Made by a program: the position numbers and the translations under genes. 64,000 nucleotides of DNA from Galdieria partita (lineage: Eukaryota; Rhodophyta; Bangiophyceae; Galdieriales; Galdieriaceae). The DNA is taken from assembly GCA_025991245.1 (NCBI GenBank), contig BQMJ01000019.1, positions 202,877 through 266,876 on the forward strand, written 5' to 3'. The notes beneath the pieces were generated by a model. It saw only the letters and a program-made list of their open reading frames with translations, ran no database searches and had not been told where the DNA came from. Of the stretch, positions 22,409 to 33,574 are shown one piece after another; the stretch's first letter is position 1, and each line of letters opens with the position of its first letter.

Positions 22409-24360
22409 TACTAGAGTCGAATTCTCTGCTATTCTTATAATACTTATTTAAAGAAAACTTCGGTAGGTGATACTTTATATGATACTCGGATCAATTATTC
22501 ATGCGATACTTTGCAGACATCATGTTCTTATGATTCATGAGTTGTTATCTAATATGCATATTCATTATGAAATACCACCAAATACGTTTGCCGTTATCAA
22601 CAAAAGAATAGTTATTACAACTACATTTGAGCAGACGTTGTTTTTTGATGAGAATATCCAAAAATATTCAATTCTTTCCCATATATCGTATTTGGTTATG
22701 CTCGAACATGTTGTGATGACTGTCTTTGAGTTCTTTCACTTAGTAGTTTATCAAATATAGTCACGAACTCCTCATATATCATCCATGTTATAGCTGAACC
22801 CAAACAACGTTTAAGAAATCGAGGAGAAGCTCCACGAAAAAATCCACCGAGACCGTCTTCACGATAGACACTATGAATAACCTCCATGATAGAGGCGTTT
22901 TGTTGTTTACGATTAACTGAATAAGCTCTCAACTGCATTCTGGTCTTTACTACGTCTTGTGGTTGAGTAAGAAAAGTAGCTGCGAAACCCCCTATTAAAC
23001 CTGCTATGAAACTAACTGACATAGTTATCATATGATGTTCTGAAGGTGAAGAGGAAGTATTTGTTCTTGTCACCACCAGTTTTGAAAAATAAGTACCACT
23101 AACTAATGAAGAAAGACCTTCGCGTACTCGTAGATATATGAGAAAATAACTTGCAGAATAGGGAGCGTCTCTCACAATAGTAGGTACAAGTCCACTAAAG
23201 AGACCACCCAATCTTTCTTTTTTGTATATTTCCGCAAGTGCTCTAATAATTCCGTGGCTTTGATCGATGACTTGTGCTTCAAACCTCGTCTTCAACACTG
23301 AGAGAGGACAAAGAAGAATAGCTGAAAGTGAACGCGAAAGTCCTCCAGCCAACAAAGTTTTCCAAGCAGGCATATGTTTCTCTGGGTCACTGGGCTGCAT
23401 CAAGTTCGTTATGGCGTTTAAAGAAACAAAGTATATACCGACACCTAAACAGTTACGAATTATGGTAGGAGAAGTTCCTCTCCATAAACTAAATACACCA
23501 GTATTGGCTACTATACTTGCTGCGACAGAAAGTGGGTTCCTATATAAATATATATATATATATAAAGAAAAGAGTAGGTATATGTTATGGTTGGAGTAAA
23601 ACGACAGAAATTTGACAGACTACCTTGGAGATAACATCCGTTGTAAAGTAATACTTGGACTCACAATATATTGTGAACCTTGTTGCATTCGAGTCTTAAC
23701 CACGTCAAGCGGCTGTAAACATAAAGTAGAAACTAAACCAGAAAACGCACCAGCATAAAAGTTGGCAGACGCTCTATGACGCTCTCCTATAGCACTGTCT
23801 GAAACAAACAAGGTCAAACAAAAAAAAACTTGGGAACTTATAACATAAAAATATAACATACCGTTCTTGTTTGTGTTGGGTTTATCCTTCAACAACTGGA
23901 TGGACTCAACCCTACCCACGTCACTAGTACTATTTTCTGACTTGGTGGTGGAAGTTGACAAGTCAACCATAAGTATTATATAGTCTGACGAATCTTTAAC
24001 AACAAAAAGAAGACTAAATGTATACAAAAGAAAACTCAATATACAACTTCATATAGTCGAAAACTCCAGTGTCGATAAACTTCAAACTACGAATATCATT
24101 GATTCCAACGATACCAAAAAGCAAATGATATATCATCTCATGCAATGATTATCATTGGTTCAGAGTTCCTTTCGGGTTTAGTACTAAGAAGTTCACAGCG
24201 AATTATCATGATGTTGCAAATTTCTTAATAAAGATATATCCATAACAGCTTTTGACGTGTTCTCTCTAAAAGGTCACTAACACCATTACAATATACTCTC
24301 AACTCGACTAGCCTTATGTAGGCAAGTCGCATCAAGGCTAAAGCTGTACAATAAGCACAG
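21911..24360. repeat. Segmental duplication, copy 1
   Basis: A 2.45 kb block matching 28395-30840 at a constant offset of 6484 bases. It starts inside the TPR gene at the shared GACCGTAGCA and ends at a shared AATAAGCACAG. I see only a handful of substitutions (for example near 22113, 22293, 22436, 22671, 22977, 23003), one 1-base indel near 24255, and one rewritten stretch of roughly 25 bases at about 24297-24322. Confidence 0.95.
22696..23970 (-). CDS. SLC25A38/Hem25-type mitochondrial glycine carrier, copy 1
   Basis: Exons 23970-23862, 23798-23624 and 23539-22696 (minus; introns 63 and 84 nt) give 375 residues. Three carrier repeats: CLQPLDVVKTRMQ; CPLSVLKTRFEAQ with GLFSGLVPTIVRDAPYSASY; LTQPQDVVKTRMQ. 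The second-repeat pattern P-x-S/T-V-x-K-T-R-F/Y-E followed by GLFSGL...RDAP is specific to the SLC25A38 group, which imports glycine into mitochondria for 5-aminolevulinate synthesis in yeast and animals. Red algae make heme by the C5 route, so the role here may be general glycine or another amino acid transport; that is inference. A 38-residue S/T-rich leader precedes repeat 1. The second intron carries a (TA)n run. A copy with the same protein sequence lies at 29180-30454. Confidence 0.88.
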
Positions 24361-24400
24361 GTGTTATATGCTTCTTTCAGCTATCATACTAGCTTAAAGC
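23971..24400. other. Intergenic, 5' region of carrier copy 1
   Basis: AT-rich. Nearly all of it belongs to the duplicated block, so the duplication carried the carrier's promoter along. No other feature seen. Confidence 0.5.
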
Positions 24401-25257
24401 TTATTGATCAGCTCCAAATGAAAGAAAATTTGAATGATACGAAGGCTGCGAACTTAAACTTAAAAAATACAAAAACTCAAATGCTGTTTCCGATATTTCT
24501 GGGCTTTTTCTTTGCATCAAATCATGAAACTGAGAATAATAACACGTTTCCTTAGAGGCTTCAAGATTCCCATCCTTCTTCAAAATTTGAGCTTTATCTT
24601 CTACCCTTGAAACCTCGGAACTTTGATGACTATTTGAAGGCGTTTCAAAGATATTCTTGCAAAGAGAAAGCATAACATCCTGATAAACTTCTTGGGGAAC
24701 TATTTTCTCCCGAAAAGGTGGGTATAAGATTTGCACAACGACAAAAGAGGGTATTTTTCTTTCGTATATGGAACCAAAACGCACGACAAAGTCGCCAAAA
24801 GAATATTCAGCTCCCTAAGAAAAGATACTGAGAACCCAAGGATTCCAACATATGAAATTTATTTGGCTTACCTTGAGGCTGACAGTGTTTTTAACCTGAA
24901 CAGTTTGAAGCTTTTCCAGTAGCTGAGATGCTTGTGAGTCAGCTTTGAAAAGTTGATAGTTTTCGTTCACCAAAGAACCGTGTCTAACTGCAAGGAGAAC
25001 GCCATCCTTGGGGTTGGATAGTGATTTTAAAATATATTGCCAAGTATTCGTGTCTCTATTGAACCAAACATCTAACTCTAAATTCCAAGAATTTTGTTTG
25101 AAAGCGTTCAAGCACTCTAATCTTTCTTTCAGTCTTGCTTCAACTTGTGTGGGGGGAACCTTCTCGCCTAAAAAACAGAATAGGCTACATAATGTCACTC
25201 GAGTCACCAAAATAGAAAAGTTACATACTTCCTACCTAACAAGTTAAGGCTTCCCAT
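24401..25257 (-). CDS. MED20: Mediator subunit 20 (MED20)-like
   Basis: Exons 25257-25236, 25167-24872 and 24814-24401 (minus; introns 68 and 57 nt) give 243 residues. The first exon codes for only seven residues. The core matches the MED20 plan: an N-terminal helix (ARLKERLECLNAF), a strand NLELDVWF, LLAVRHGSLVNENYQLFKAD, helix QLLEKLQTV, then VSLKGAEYSFGDFVVRFGSI and FVVVQILYPPF. The G-x-x-Y-x-x-G-D-F-x-x-R-x-G segment at the second splice junction is the most conserved MED20 signature. The C-terminal 80 residues, after the last helix, are not recognised. MED20 works in the Mediator head module with MED8 and MED18, linking activators to RNA polymerase II. Confidence 0.7.
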
Positions 25258-25299
25258 GATAAACACAATAGTTGTTTATTTTTATGTTCAAAGCGGTCT

Positions 25300-27448
25300 T
25301 TAATAGACTGAGTATTCTTTAATTTCTTTCAAAAGTAGTTGCGATTCTGAACTGAAATGGATGGGCTCCACGTTCACGATGTGGTACCGAAGACGAACTT
25401 CATCGTTCCAAGTATTCTGTTTAGCCCGAATACGAAAAATGAATGGCTTGAAAAGAACATCATCAATAATAGCATCAAATTCTGCTCTATCACGCTCATA
25501 GATGGCTGCTAGTTCTTCAGCTGATCGACCAATCAGACGTGAACCAACATCATCAAAAGCATTTGCATTCAAAGAACCCGTCGCATCTTGTATGGCGACA
25601 GATAAGATATACCGATAGTTGCAATACGAATATTCCTTTCCAGTGGCATCGCATACCCAGCTACATTCAGTTAGAAATAGTGGATAAGCAATATATCTTA
25701 CTTACCGGTTTTCATCCAACTTCGTAACCTTCTTGTTATCATCCGGGCTGGCAGTGTACCACAAAGTTCCCTCCTTTCGAATATAATGTAAGTATCCACG
25801 TATTATAAATTGCACACCACGGGGATCATTTACTAGCTTAGGAATATCTTCCTCGCTAGCCTGCGAAATGGTCTTCCTTTCTTTGACATTTCCTAGTGAT
25901 AAGGAGGCTGCTCCTTCTAATGGACTCGTTTCCTTGTATCTACCAGTCGTTTCATACCAACCCCGCAGTTCATGTGCTTCGGCAATATCAGGGTTCACTT
26001 CAAAACATGACTGAATGGTAGCATCCAAAGAAATCCCGTTAAAGTCTCCACGCCTAATGGAAACAATAATTGTATTTACAAAAATAGCATATAATAAGGG
26101 AGGCGACTAACCGAACTCCTTTACACAGCAAGATAGGGTTACCTTCAGAGGAGCTCAGTAGATTTTCTGCAATGTCCTTCCATAAAGTGAGGCGAATGGT
26201 CTTCAACGTGTCGTCCATCAAAACAACAGTCCTCTTTGCCAGAGTAATTCCTGTGGTTCTCGAGACTACCGATGATAACTCAGAGACATCCTTCACTATA
26301 CCGAGAACATCGCAAAATTGACCGGCAGCAATATTTTCCAGATTCGCAATTTTAGTAAAATGAAAAACGACATTTGGAACTTCTCCAACATCTTCAACAA
26401 GGACCTAAACCTGATTAGTTGGTATACTAAGCCCAGAAAAGGAATTACTCACAATTTCTGTGTTATTATCAGCGATCATTTCATATTCAAATGATGTTTT
26501 GTTGAATCGTTTATCTGCAGGCTTTAACACACCCTTCGAAATACGATAAACCTTGCCAATTTCGATCAACTTATATAAATAAGATGCAATTTCCCGAAAG
26601 GCTGTTACTTTAATGCTTGCAGTAGAGTCCATAACTTCAAAACTGAACACAGATCCTTCACCTTTCGCGTTTTGATAATGCCGAATTTCACCACGACTCG
26701 AAACCCTTCCTTTGATTATCCACTTATTTTGGTAAGGATTCAACGAAGCAATACTTTGAACAGGCTCCAGATTGCTTCCCAAAGACGGTTCCACTTTAAC
26801 GATAGGACCTGATTCGCTCTTTACGTGAAACGACTGAGTCCTATTGGACAAAATATTAGCAGAATTTGCGGAGAGTGGAACTGTTGCATTGTGTTTCTCA
26901 TTTTCTCCCGAAAATCTGCCTGGTAAGTTCGGCAAAGTTTCGGTCTGTCCAGGTCCTGCTGAGGAAAACACCCTGTTTGGTTGCTCTGAAACACTGTCAC
27001 GTACTTTGGAGCCTGGGCCTGTCTGGTTATTTTGTGCTTGTTCTATGTTTATAGGGTTGCCAATTTTTTCAAGAGGTCCGGTTTGAGGTTCCAAGTTCAA
27101 GACTATTATGATTCTTATTCAACTCCTTAGTAGTGGTCTTGAGAAGAAAAACAAAAGTGCTCACCTTTTTTGTGCCACGTCGTTAACCACATATTCTAAC
27201 AAGCGAACTAAACATCCCGTCTGAATCTTTTGTTCTTTCACCAAACCATTCAATTGAGTCGACAACATGGATTGTTGGTAATGCCTAGAGTCAGAAAGAA
27301 CCATACGGTATCTTTCTGTTTGTGGCACATTCTGTCCACTTGGTATTATTTTCTTTAACTCTAAAACCTGCAGAACTGCTTCTTGAGTTGTTCCTCCGGC
27401 ATAGATGGCCTTTACAGCGCCTACAGAAAGAGCGTGGGAGGAGGCCAT
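25300..27448 (-). CDS. RPA1: Replication protein A large subunit (RPA70) with degraded zinc ribbon
   Basis: Five exons on the minus strand (27448-27165, 27113-26453, 26404-26112, 26053-25706, 25660-25300; introns 45-58 nt) give 648 residues, the normal RPA70 size. Order: N-terminal OB fold (residues 1-95), a P/N/Q-rich linker, DBD-A starting LNPYQNKWIIKGRVSSRGEIRHY, DBD-B with GQFCDVLGIVKDV and TLWKDIAENL, and DBD-C with YSYCNYRYILSVAIQDATGSL. RPA coats single-stranded DNA in replication and repair. DBD-C usually holds a four-cysteine zinc ribbon; here the first CxxxxC pair is ASPDD and the second CxxC is CDAT, so only one cysteine remains. DBD-C may be structured without zinc. The gene sits between the two copies of the 2.45 kb duplication. 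Confidence 0.92.
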
Positions 27449-28394
27449 TTTAAAATACGACAATCGAAAATTTTGGCGCTTAAAAATGAAGGGTCGGAAT
27501 ACTGCCCACTTTCCATCTTATAAGCAACTAGCTTCATACTGTTAGATTTAGCTTAAGATTTACTCTAGCAATCCGTAACAAAGCGAAATGATTGTCTGAA
27601 AGTCTACTTACTTCCCAATACAGTAGATATATTTCTTTACTTCACCTCTGTCTTACTCGGTGACGTTCTGGCCTGCTTAGACGTCACCTTCATATTTCAC
27701 ATACCTAAGGGATCCGCTACAAAGGTTGGTAAATTTTGATGCAAGAAGTCATGCCAATTTCATGTTCAATGACAAATTTCAACCAGAAAAGATCTCTTTG
27801 TAGTTCTTGAAGAAAAACTATAGTGGAGCGGTAGAATTAGAAGGTTTTCAAAATTGCTGTATTGGTTCTTTTGTTTGGAGACATGACTTCCTTGCCAAGA
27901 TACCCATAACCTGCGAGAAGTCATAGAAAACTCTTTAAAATAGCACATATAGTCATGCTCTTCAACCAGGAAGCTTTGCGATTGTGTTACAAGAACAAAG
28001 AAAGGTTAGTGGACAATTTCTCATAACAAGTCACAATACAAGCTGGAAATGAGAACAAGTAATGCACGCTACTATTCCACAGCCCATAGTTACAATCCAT
28101 CGAAAGGAAAGAATTGAACCATTTTGTTAAGTCCTTTAGTACGCAAAAACTATATGGATATTTTTCGATCAGTTACAAGATACGACTTGACAATTAAAGC
28201 CACAAAGTTGCGTCAAATTCAAGTGGATTCAAACACCGTTTGTAATGTGGAGAATGTCACTTGATTTCTTGTTAGTGTTACTATGTTTCCAACGCTATCG
28301 TATGCTATAGTTCATTTCTTCGAAGGTAAACTACACGCGCGTTTTGTAAAAGACACAAATTGTAGGATCCACAATTCTCAGTAATACAGTTTAC
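27449..28394. other. Intergenic
   Basis: About 950 bases upstream of RPA1 up to the left breakpoint of duplication copy 2. Only short frames; no known gene or RNA recognised. Confidence 0.45.
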
Positions 28395-28892
28395 GACCGT
28401 AGCACACTCCAAGTTCTCTATTCGAACTTATCGCAAACGAGAATTCTACTTGAAAAGTTTCAAGATGCAGAAAGAGACGCAAAGAAAGCTATCGACTTGT
28501 ACCAAAAAGGATCTTGTTCTAAAAAAGTCCTTGTGAAGAGTTTCTTGAGGAGGTCTTCGGCATTCTTAGGTCTCCTTCAGTTCGACTCTGCGTTAGTTAG
28601 TTTGGAACAAGTACAAAAACTCGAACCCAATAATACTGAATGCAATAAGCTTTATTCGCAAGTTACCAAAGCACTCGTAGAACACGGGTCCAACTTGCGT
28701 TCTAATTATGAGCAGAATAGTCAGCGTGACGTATTGGACTTCTCACACCGTCTCTTCTCTTCAGTGCTTGTGGATAGACAACCAAAGGAATATTTCTCCT
28801 CACAAATATCAAAAACGGCTTCGAAACCTTGTGCTCTCATTCAGGAGTTGAGTTCTCAGGACGATAACCAAGAGGAACCTAACGATAAATAA
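28395..28892 (+). pseudogene. 5'-truncated copy of the TPR protein gene
   Basis: Matches the last 165 codons of the gene at 21647-22408, with changes including Ala to Val and Gly to Arg. It lacks the promoter, start and first TPR helices. No in-frame ATG is present until well inside the repeat region, so it is probably not expressed as a functional protein. Confidence 0.8.
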
Positions 28893-29179
28893 TACTAGAG
28901 TCGAATTCTCTGCTATTCTTGTAATACTTATTTAAAGAAAACTTCGGTAGGTGATACTTTATATGATACTCGGATCAATTATTCATGCGATACTTTGCAG
29001 ACATCATGTTCTTATGATTCATGAGTTGTTATCTAATATGCATATTCATTATGAAATACCACCAAATACGTTTGCCGTTATCAACAAAAGAATAGTTATT
29101 ACAACTACATTTGAGCAGACGTTGTTTTTTGATGAGAATATCCAAAAATATTCAATGCTTTCCCATATATCGTATTTGG

Positions 29180-30454
29180 TTATGCTCGAACATGTTGTGA
29201 TGACTGTCTTTGAGTTCTTTCACTTAGTAGTTTATCAAATATAGTCACGAACTCCTCATATATCATCCATGTTATAGCTGAACCCAAACAACGTTTAAGA
29301 AATCGAGGAGAAGCTCCACGAAAAAATCCACCGAGACCGTCTTCACGATAGACACTATGAATAACCTCCATGATAGAGGCGTTTTGTTGTTTACGATTAA
29401 CTGAATAAGCTCTCAACTGCATTCTGGTCTTTACTACGTCTTGTGGTTGAGTAAGAAAGGTAGCTGCGAAACCCCCTATTAAACCGGCTATGAAACTAAC
29501 TGACATAGTTATCATATGATGTTCTGAAGGTGAAGAGGAAGTATTTGTTCTTGTCACCACCAGTTTTGAAAAATAAGTACCACTAACTAATGAAGAAAGA
29601 CCTTCGCGTACTCGTAGATATATGAGAAAATAACTTGCAGAATAGGGAGCGTCTCTCACAATAGTAGGTACAAGTCCACTAAAGAGACCACCCAATCTTT
29701 CTTTTTTGTATATTTCCGCAAGTGCTCTAATAATTCCGTGGCTTTGATCGATGACTTGTGCTTCAAACCTCGTCTTCAACACTGAGAGAGGACAAAGAAG
29801 AATAGCTGAAAGTGAACGCGAAAGTCCTCCAGCCAACAAAGTTTTCCAAGCAGGCATATGTTTCTCTGGGTCACTGGGCTGCATCAAGTTCGTTATGGCG
29901 TTTAAAGAAACAAAGTATATACCGACACCTAAACAGTTACGAATTATGGTAGGAGAAGTTCCTCTCCATAAACTAAATACACCAGTATTGGCTACTATAC
30001 TTGCTGCGACAGAAAGTGGGTTCCTATATAAATATATATATATATATAAAGAAAAGAGTAGGTATATGTTATGGTTGGAGTAAAACGACAGAAATTTGAC
30101 AGACTACCTTGGAGATAACATCCGTTGTAAAGTAATACTTGGACTCACAATATATTGTGAACCTTGTTGCATTCGAGTCTTAACCACGTCAAGCGGCTGT
30201 AAACATAAAGTAGAAACTAAACCAGAAAACGCACCAGCATAAAAGTTGGCAGACGCTCTATGACGCTCTCCTATAGCACTGTCTGAAACAAACAAGGTCA
30301 AACAAAAAAAAACTTGGGAACTTATAACATAAAAATATAACATACCGTTCTTGTTTGTGTTGGGTTTATCCTTCAACAACTGGATGGACTCAACCCTACC
30401 CACGTCACTAGTACTATTTTCTGACTTGGTGGTGGAAGTTGACAAGTCAACCAT
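29180..30454 (-). CDS. SLC25A38/Hem25-type mitochondrial carrier, copy 2
   Basis: Exons 30454-30346, 30282-30108 and 30023-29180 (minus). The coding frames give the same 375 residues as copy 1; the base differences seen inside the coding part are silent. Introns, including the (TA)n run, and about 380 bases of upstream sequence are also copied, so this copy can be expected to be expressed. Identical proteins indicate a recent duplication or ongoing gene conversion. Confidence 0.88.
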
Positions 30455-30840
30455 AAGTATTATATAGTCTGACGAATCTTTAACAACAAAAAGAAGACTA
30501 AATGTATACAAAAGAAAACTCAATATACAACTTCATATAGTCGAAAACTCCAGTGTCGATAAACTTCAAACTACGAATATCATTGATTCCAACGATACCA
30601 AAAAGCAAATGATATATCATCTCATGCAATGATTATCATTGGTTCAGAGTTCCTTTCGGGTTTAGTACTAAGAAGTTCACAGCGAATTATCATGATGTTG
30701 CAAATTTCTTAATAAAGATATATCCATAACAGCTTTGACGTGTTCTCTCTAAAAGGTCACTAACACCATTACAGTATACTCTAAACGTGATAGTTATACA
30801 GGCAAGTCGCATCAAGGCTAAAGCTGTACAATAAGCACAG

Positions 30841-31182
30841 TCTTTAGGGTATTTCTCAGATCGACACTCGTCAGATCTGATTACATTGCGTCTCTATTTG
30901 CGTGATCTGGACGTCGTAACGATGGAAATCGTTGAATAGGAAATAGCTGAACACAATTTCGGGTCTAGGATCTCATCTTTAGCACAGTGAACCTCTGGTG
31001 CCTTTAGGTGTCGCGCTCCGCAATGGGACATCTATGAATATCGATGAAAACAATAACTTGAGAAAATTAAACAAAACTATTCAGCGTTGTAGTGGAAGGC
31101 CGAAAGCATCTTTATGTATATATGGTACATTTACAAGACATTAGATTTCCAGGTGATGATAACAATCAATAAAAGGAACCCT
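30841..31182. other. GC-richer intergenic stretch with two perfect hairpins
   Basis: About 340 bases between duplication copy 2 and the bZIP stop codon. Two perfect stems are visible: 30856-30862 with 30874-30880 (7 bp, 11-nt loop) and 30918-30923 with 30928-30933 (6 bp closed by a GGAA tetraloop, a GNRA type). The stretch up to 31040 has a higher GC content than its surroundings. I do not recognise it as U1-U6, RNase P, SRP or U3 RNA. It may be an unrecognised structured RNA gene or simply a 3' region. Confidence 0.3.
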
Positions 31183-32268
31183 TCAACAAACTTCCTGATG
31201 CAGTAAATCTGCTGTCAGCTGACGTATTGACAACAACAGAGAGACGCATTTCTCATGCCTCTCATGAAGTTCCAGGGCATATTTTCTTAATTCTGTCATG
31301 TTAGAAGCTACTTGATGTAAACGCTCCTTGACTTCTTGTCTTCGCCTTTTTAGCTGCTCAAGCCTTTCATACCTCTTCTTCCTAGATTGCAAAGCATTTT
31401 GTTTGTTTCGCATCTTTCTTCTCTCTAAACGTTCTTCTGGAGTGAGGTGTTTCAACGACTCTAAATGCTTATGACGAAGCAACCTAACCTCATCCTTCGA
31501 AGCACAAGGGGGCGGAGAAAATACTGGAGGTTGTCCTGCAACAACATATCTATCCCTTTCAGCAGGTCGAAGTCCGCTCTCTGCTTTCGTTTCAATACTT
31601 TTCGTTTCCCTTAAAGAAAAATCGGTATCGTTGGGACTATTCCAAGACAAAGTCCCAGTCACCCAATCGGCGAAATTCTCTGTAGCGTTTGGATTCGTAT
31701 TATGGTTCTTTTCCATATTATTCGAGTGCTCTTTCTCACTCTCTTCAGGGGATATTCTCTCCGAACGCCAGTCTTTAGCAATGCAGTCTTCCCAAAACTC
31801 ACTTTGGCTTCCGTGGTTACTAGAAACGTCGGAAAAATACTCCGAAAATGAACTATGGGGATGCTCACCCAATATTTCCGCCAAAAACGCATCAAGTTGG
31901 TCTACGTGAGCGCAATGTCCGTCTTCATTTCTCGTGTCACAAGCTTCGCAGGCTTCAAGATGCGAACTGAGATCGATCTTCCTTGGACGTTCTACACAGC
32001 CTTCATGAATGCAAGGAACAGGTAAAAAGGAACAATTTAACTCGTGAGACACTAATTCTTTTCGTGCTGGACGTTGGTCACACCCTGAAAACGGGCACGG
32101 GACTGGAACTGCGTCACAGAAGAGTTCGTGACCAGGTATTGAGGCCTTAGGGAAAAGTTCACCACATCCGTCACCATATGAACCGCCACAGGGAATATTT
32201 TCATAGAAGTAAGAAGAAGTAGACGACAAAGAATATAAGTCTAGAGTTTCGTAGGAATGATGTTCCAT
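31183..32268 (-). CDS. bZIP transcription factor with N-terminal TRAF-type zinc fingers
   Basis: Intron-less, 361 residues from the ATG at 32268. Residues about 28-110 contain Cys/His modules of TRAF-type zinc fingers: CGELFPKASIPGHELFC, then VPCPFSGCDQRPARKELVSH, then VPCIHEGCVERPRKIDLSSH. The middle is acidic and S/N-rich. The C-terminal part has a basic region, ERRKMRNKQNALQSRKKRYE (N-x-x-x-A/S-x-x-S/C-R form), then heptads with L, V and L positions over about 45 residues. Such a basic-leucine-zipper binds DNA as a dimer. Joining TRAF-type fingers to a bZIP in one protein is unusual; I know the two separately. A stress or signalling regulator is a guess. Confidence 0.8.
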   Translation of the reverse strand: MEHHSYETLDLYSLSSTSSYFYENIPCGGSYGDGCGELFPKASIPGHELFCDAVPVPCPFSGCDQRPARKELVSHELNCSFLPVPCIHEGCVERPRKIDLSSHLEACEACDTRNEDGHCAHVDQLDAFLAEILGEHPHSSFSEYFSDVSSNHGSQSEFWEDCIAKDWRSERISPEESEKEHSNNMEKNHNTNPNATENFADWVTGTLSWNSPNDTDFSLRETKSIETKAESGLRPAERDRYVVAGQPPVFSPPPCASKDEVRLLRHKHLESLKHLTPEERLERRKMRNKQNALQSRKKRYERLEQLKRRRQEVKERLHQVASNMTELRKYALELHERHEKCVSLLLSIRQLTADLLHQEVC

Positions 32269-32765
32269 TTCAGAGTGGGGACAACACGACAACAGGAAAT
32301 GTATGAAACGATTGATGGACCAAATTTCTCATTCCCACTAGTTGCCCAATATAAATAATTCTCCAATTGAAGACCCATTGCAGTTCTATAGTCAATTGCT
32401 ACAGATCCTAGTCCTCAACTTTTATGAAAGTAGACTATATCAGTTTTCCTGCATAGAAGAGTATAAATCGAAAAATTCTACAAAATTCCTTCTTCGGCCG
32501 CTATCATGAGAGTTTGACAACAGTTCTTGATGGTTTGTATTATTCAGAATGGTTCAACTACCGTTTATGCTTTTACGGTTTGGTCTTTGTAAAAGAGACA
32601 TAGATATAGCGCCTAAATATACATATACGAAAATAGACCTAAAAAGAATCACTACCTTTCTAAATAATAACGATATCTCAAGACAAAACACTTTTGACTT
32701 TACTATTTTTCGCTTTGCATTCGAAAGATAGCCAAATGAGTGACAAATAAGATACTCACGCGATT

Positions 32766-33282
32766 ATGTTGAAACTACAAAGCGTTTGCAAAAACTTCAC
32801 AAGGCAAGTTAGACAGGAAAAAATTCAGATATTTCGTTCTTCTCTACTTGAGAAGCACGAACGCTTGTCTATTCCAGACGTAGAGTCTGTTACTTCCAAA
32901 GCATCTTCAAACCAGTACTTTCATTCATGCTTCGAAGCTGCTTGCTTTCGGTATACACTACTAGAAAGATCCAACGCGAACTTTGAAGGGGTGATTTCGG
33001 GACAAGTCGTTGTCGCCATTATAGTAGAGGTAAAGACAGTTCCAGGATACTATGAATTTTTCGCAAACATTATCCTGTGAGGTTAGTATAGTGAACATAA
33101 AACCAACTAGTGCAACGTGTTCGAACAAGTTCATCTATGCACAAGACAAGTTCGAAGACGAAACAGCGTTTTTAGGAACTAAAATTCAGTGTACGAGACG
33201 TATACTGGTGCAACCAAAAATCACTTATTTCACACCAACCTGGGCGCCTCGCGTCTATCTTTCTTGGCGACTGTTCTCCTAG
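32766..33282 (+). CDS. Unrecognised small protein
   Basis: Predicted exons 32766-33029 and 33082-33282 (52-nt intron) give 154 residues. The first 30 residues are basic and amphipathic (LKLQSVCKNFTRQVRQEKIQIF), compatible with a mitochondrial presequence. The middle, FRYTLLERSNANFEG ... GQVVVAIIVE, and the second exon's VSIVNIKPTSATCSNKF may be beta strands. No domain recognised. The intron choice is the one that keeps both sides open, and other splicing is possible. It may not be a real gene. Confidence 0.35.
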
Positions 33283-33574
33283 TATTTCACAACACTATAA
33301 AATACCAGACTAGTTGTACACTTATTATGGGTCGCCGTAGTTCAACAGCAATTGGGAATACAATAATGAAGCGATCCTTTAAGTCCTAGGAGACGTTTTG
33401 TCGAAAGCTCTCTCTGCAGTTCAAAATTATAACAATTCGAGCAAAGTTCTCAAAAAGAAATGCAGTAATACTTCCAAAATGTGATACTGATTGGCCCATT
33501 TTCGGACATTAGTTGCTATTGTTTGTGACTTTTTCGAAGCTAAGTTTCTTTCTACTGATTTCTTTCGACGTGAA

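Larger units (their letters stand above)
28395..30840. repeat. Segmental duplication, copy 2
   Basis: Nearly identical, same orientation as 21911-24360 (offset 6484). The left junction replaces the first 88 codons of the TPR gene by unrelated sequence. The right end leads into a GC-richer stretch and then the bZIP gene. The order TPR-carrier / MED20-RPA1 / TPR'-carrier' means the tandem copies bracket about 4 kb of single-copy DNA. Confidence 0.95.

Noticed and set aside
22467-22760. 97-codon plus-strand frame found in both duplicated blocks
   Set aside because: Conserved only because the whole block was copied; it overlaps the carrier's 3' end and is low-complexity.
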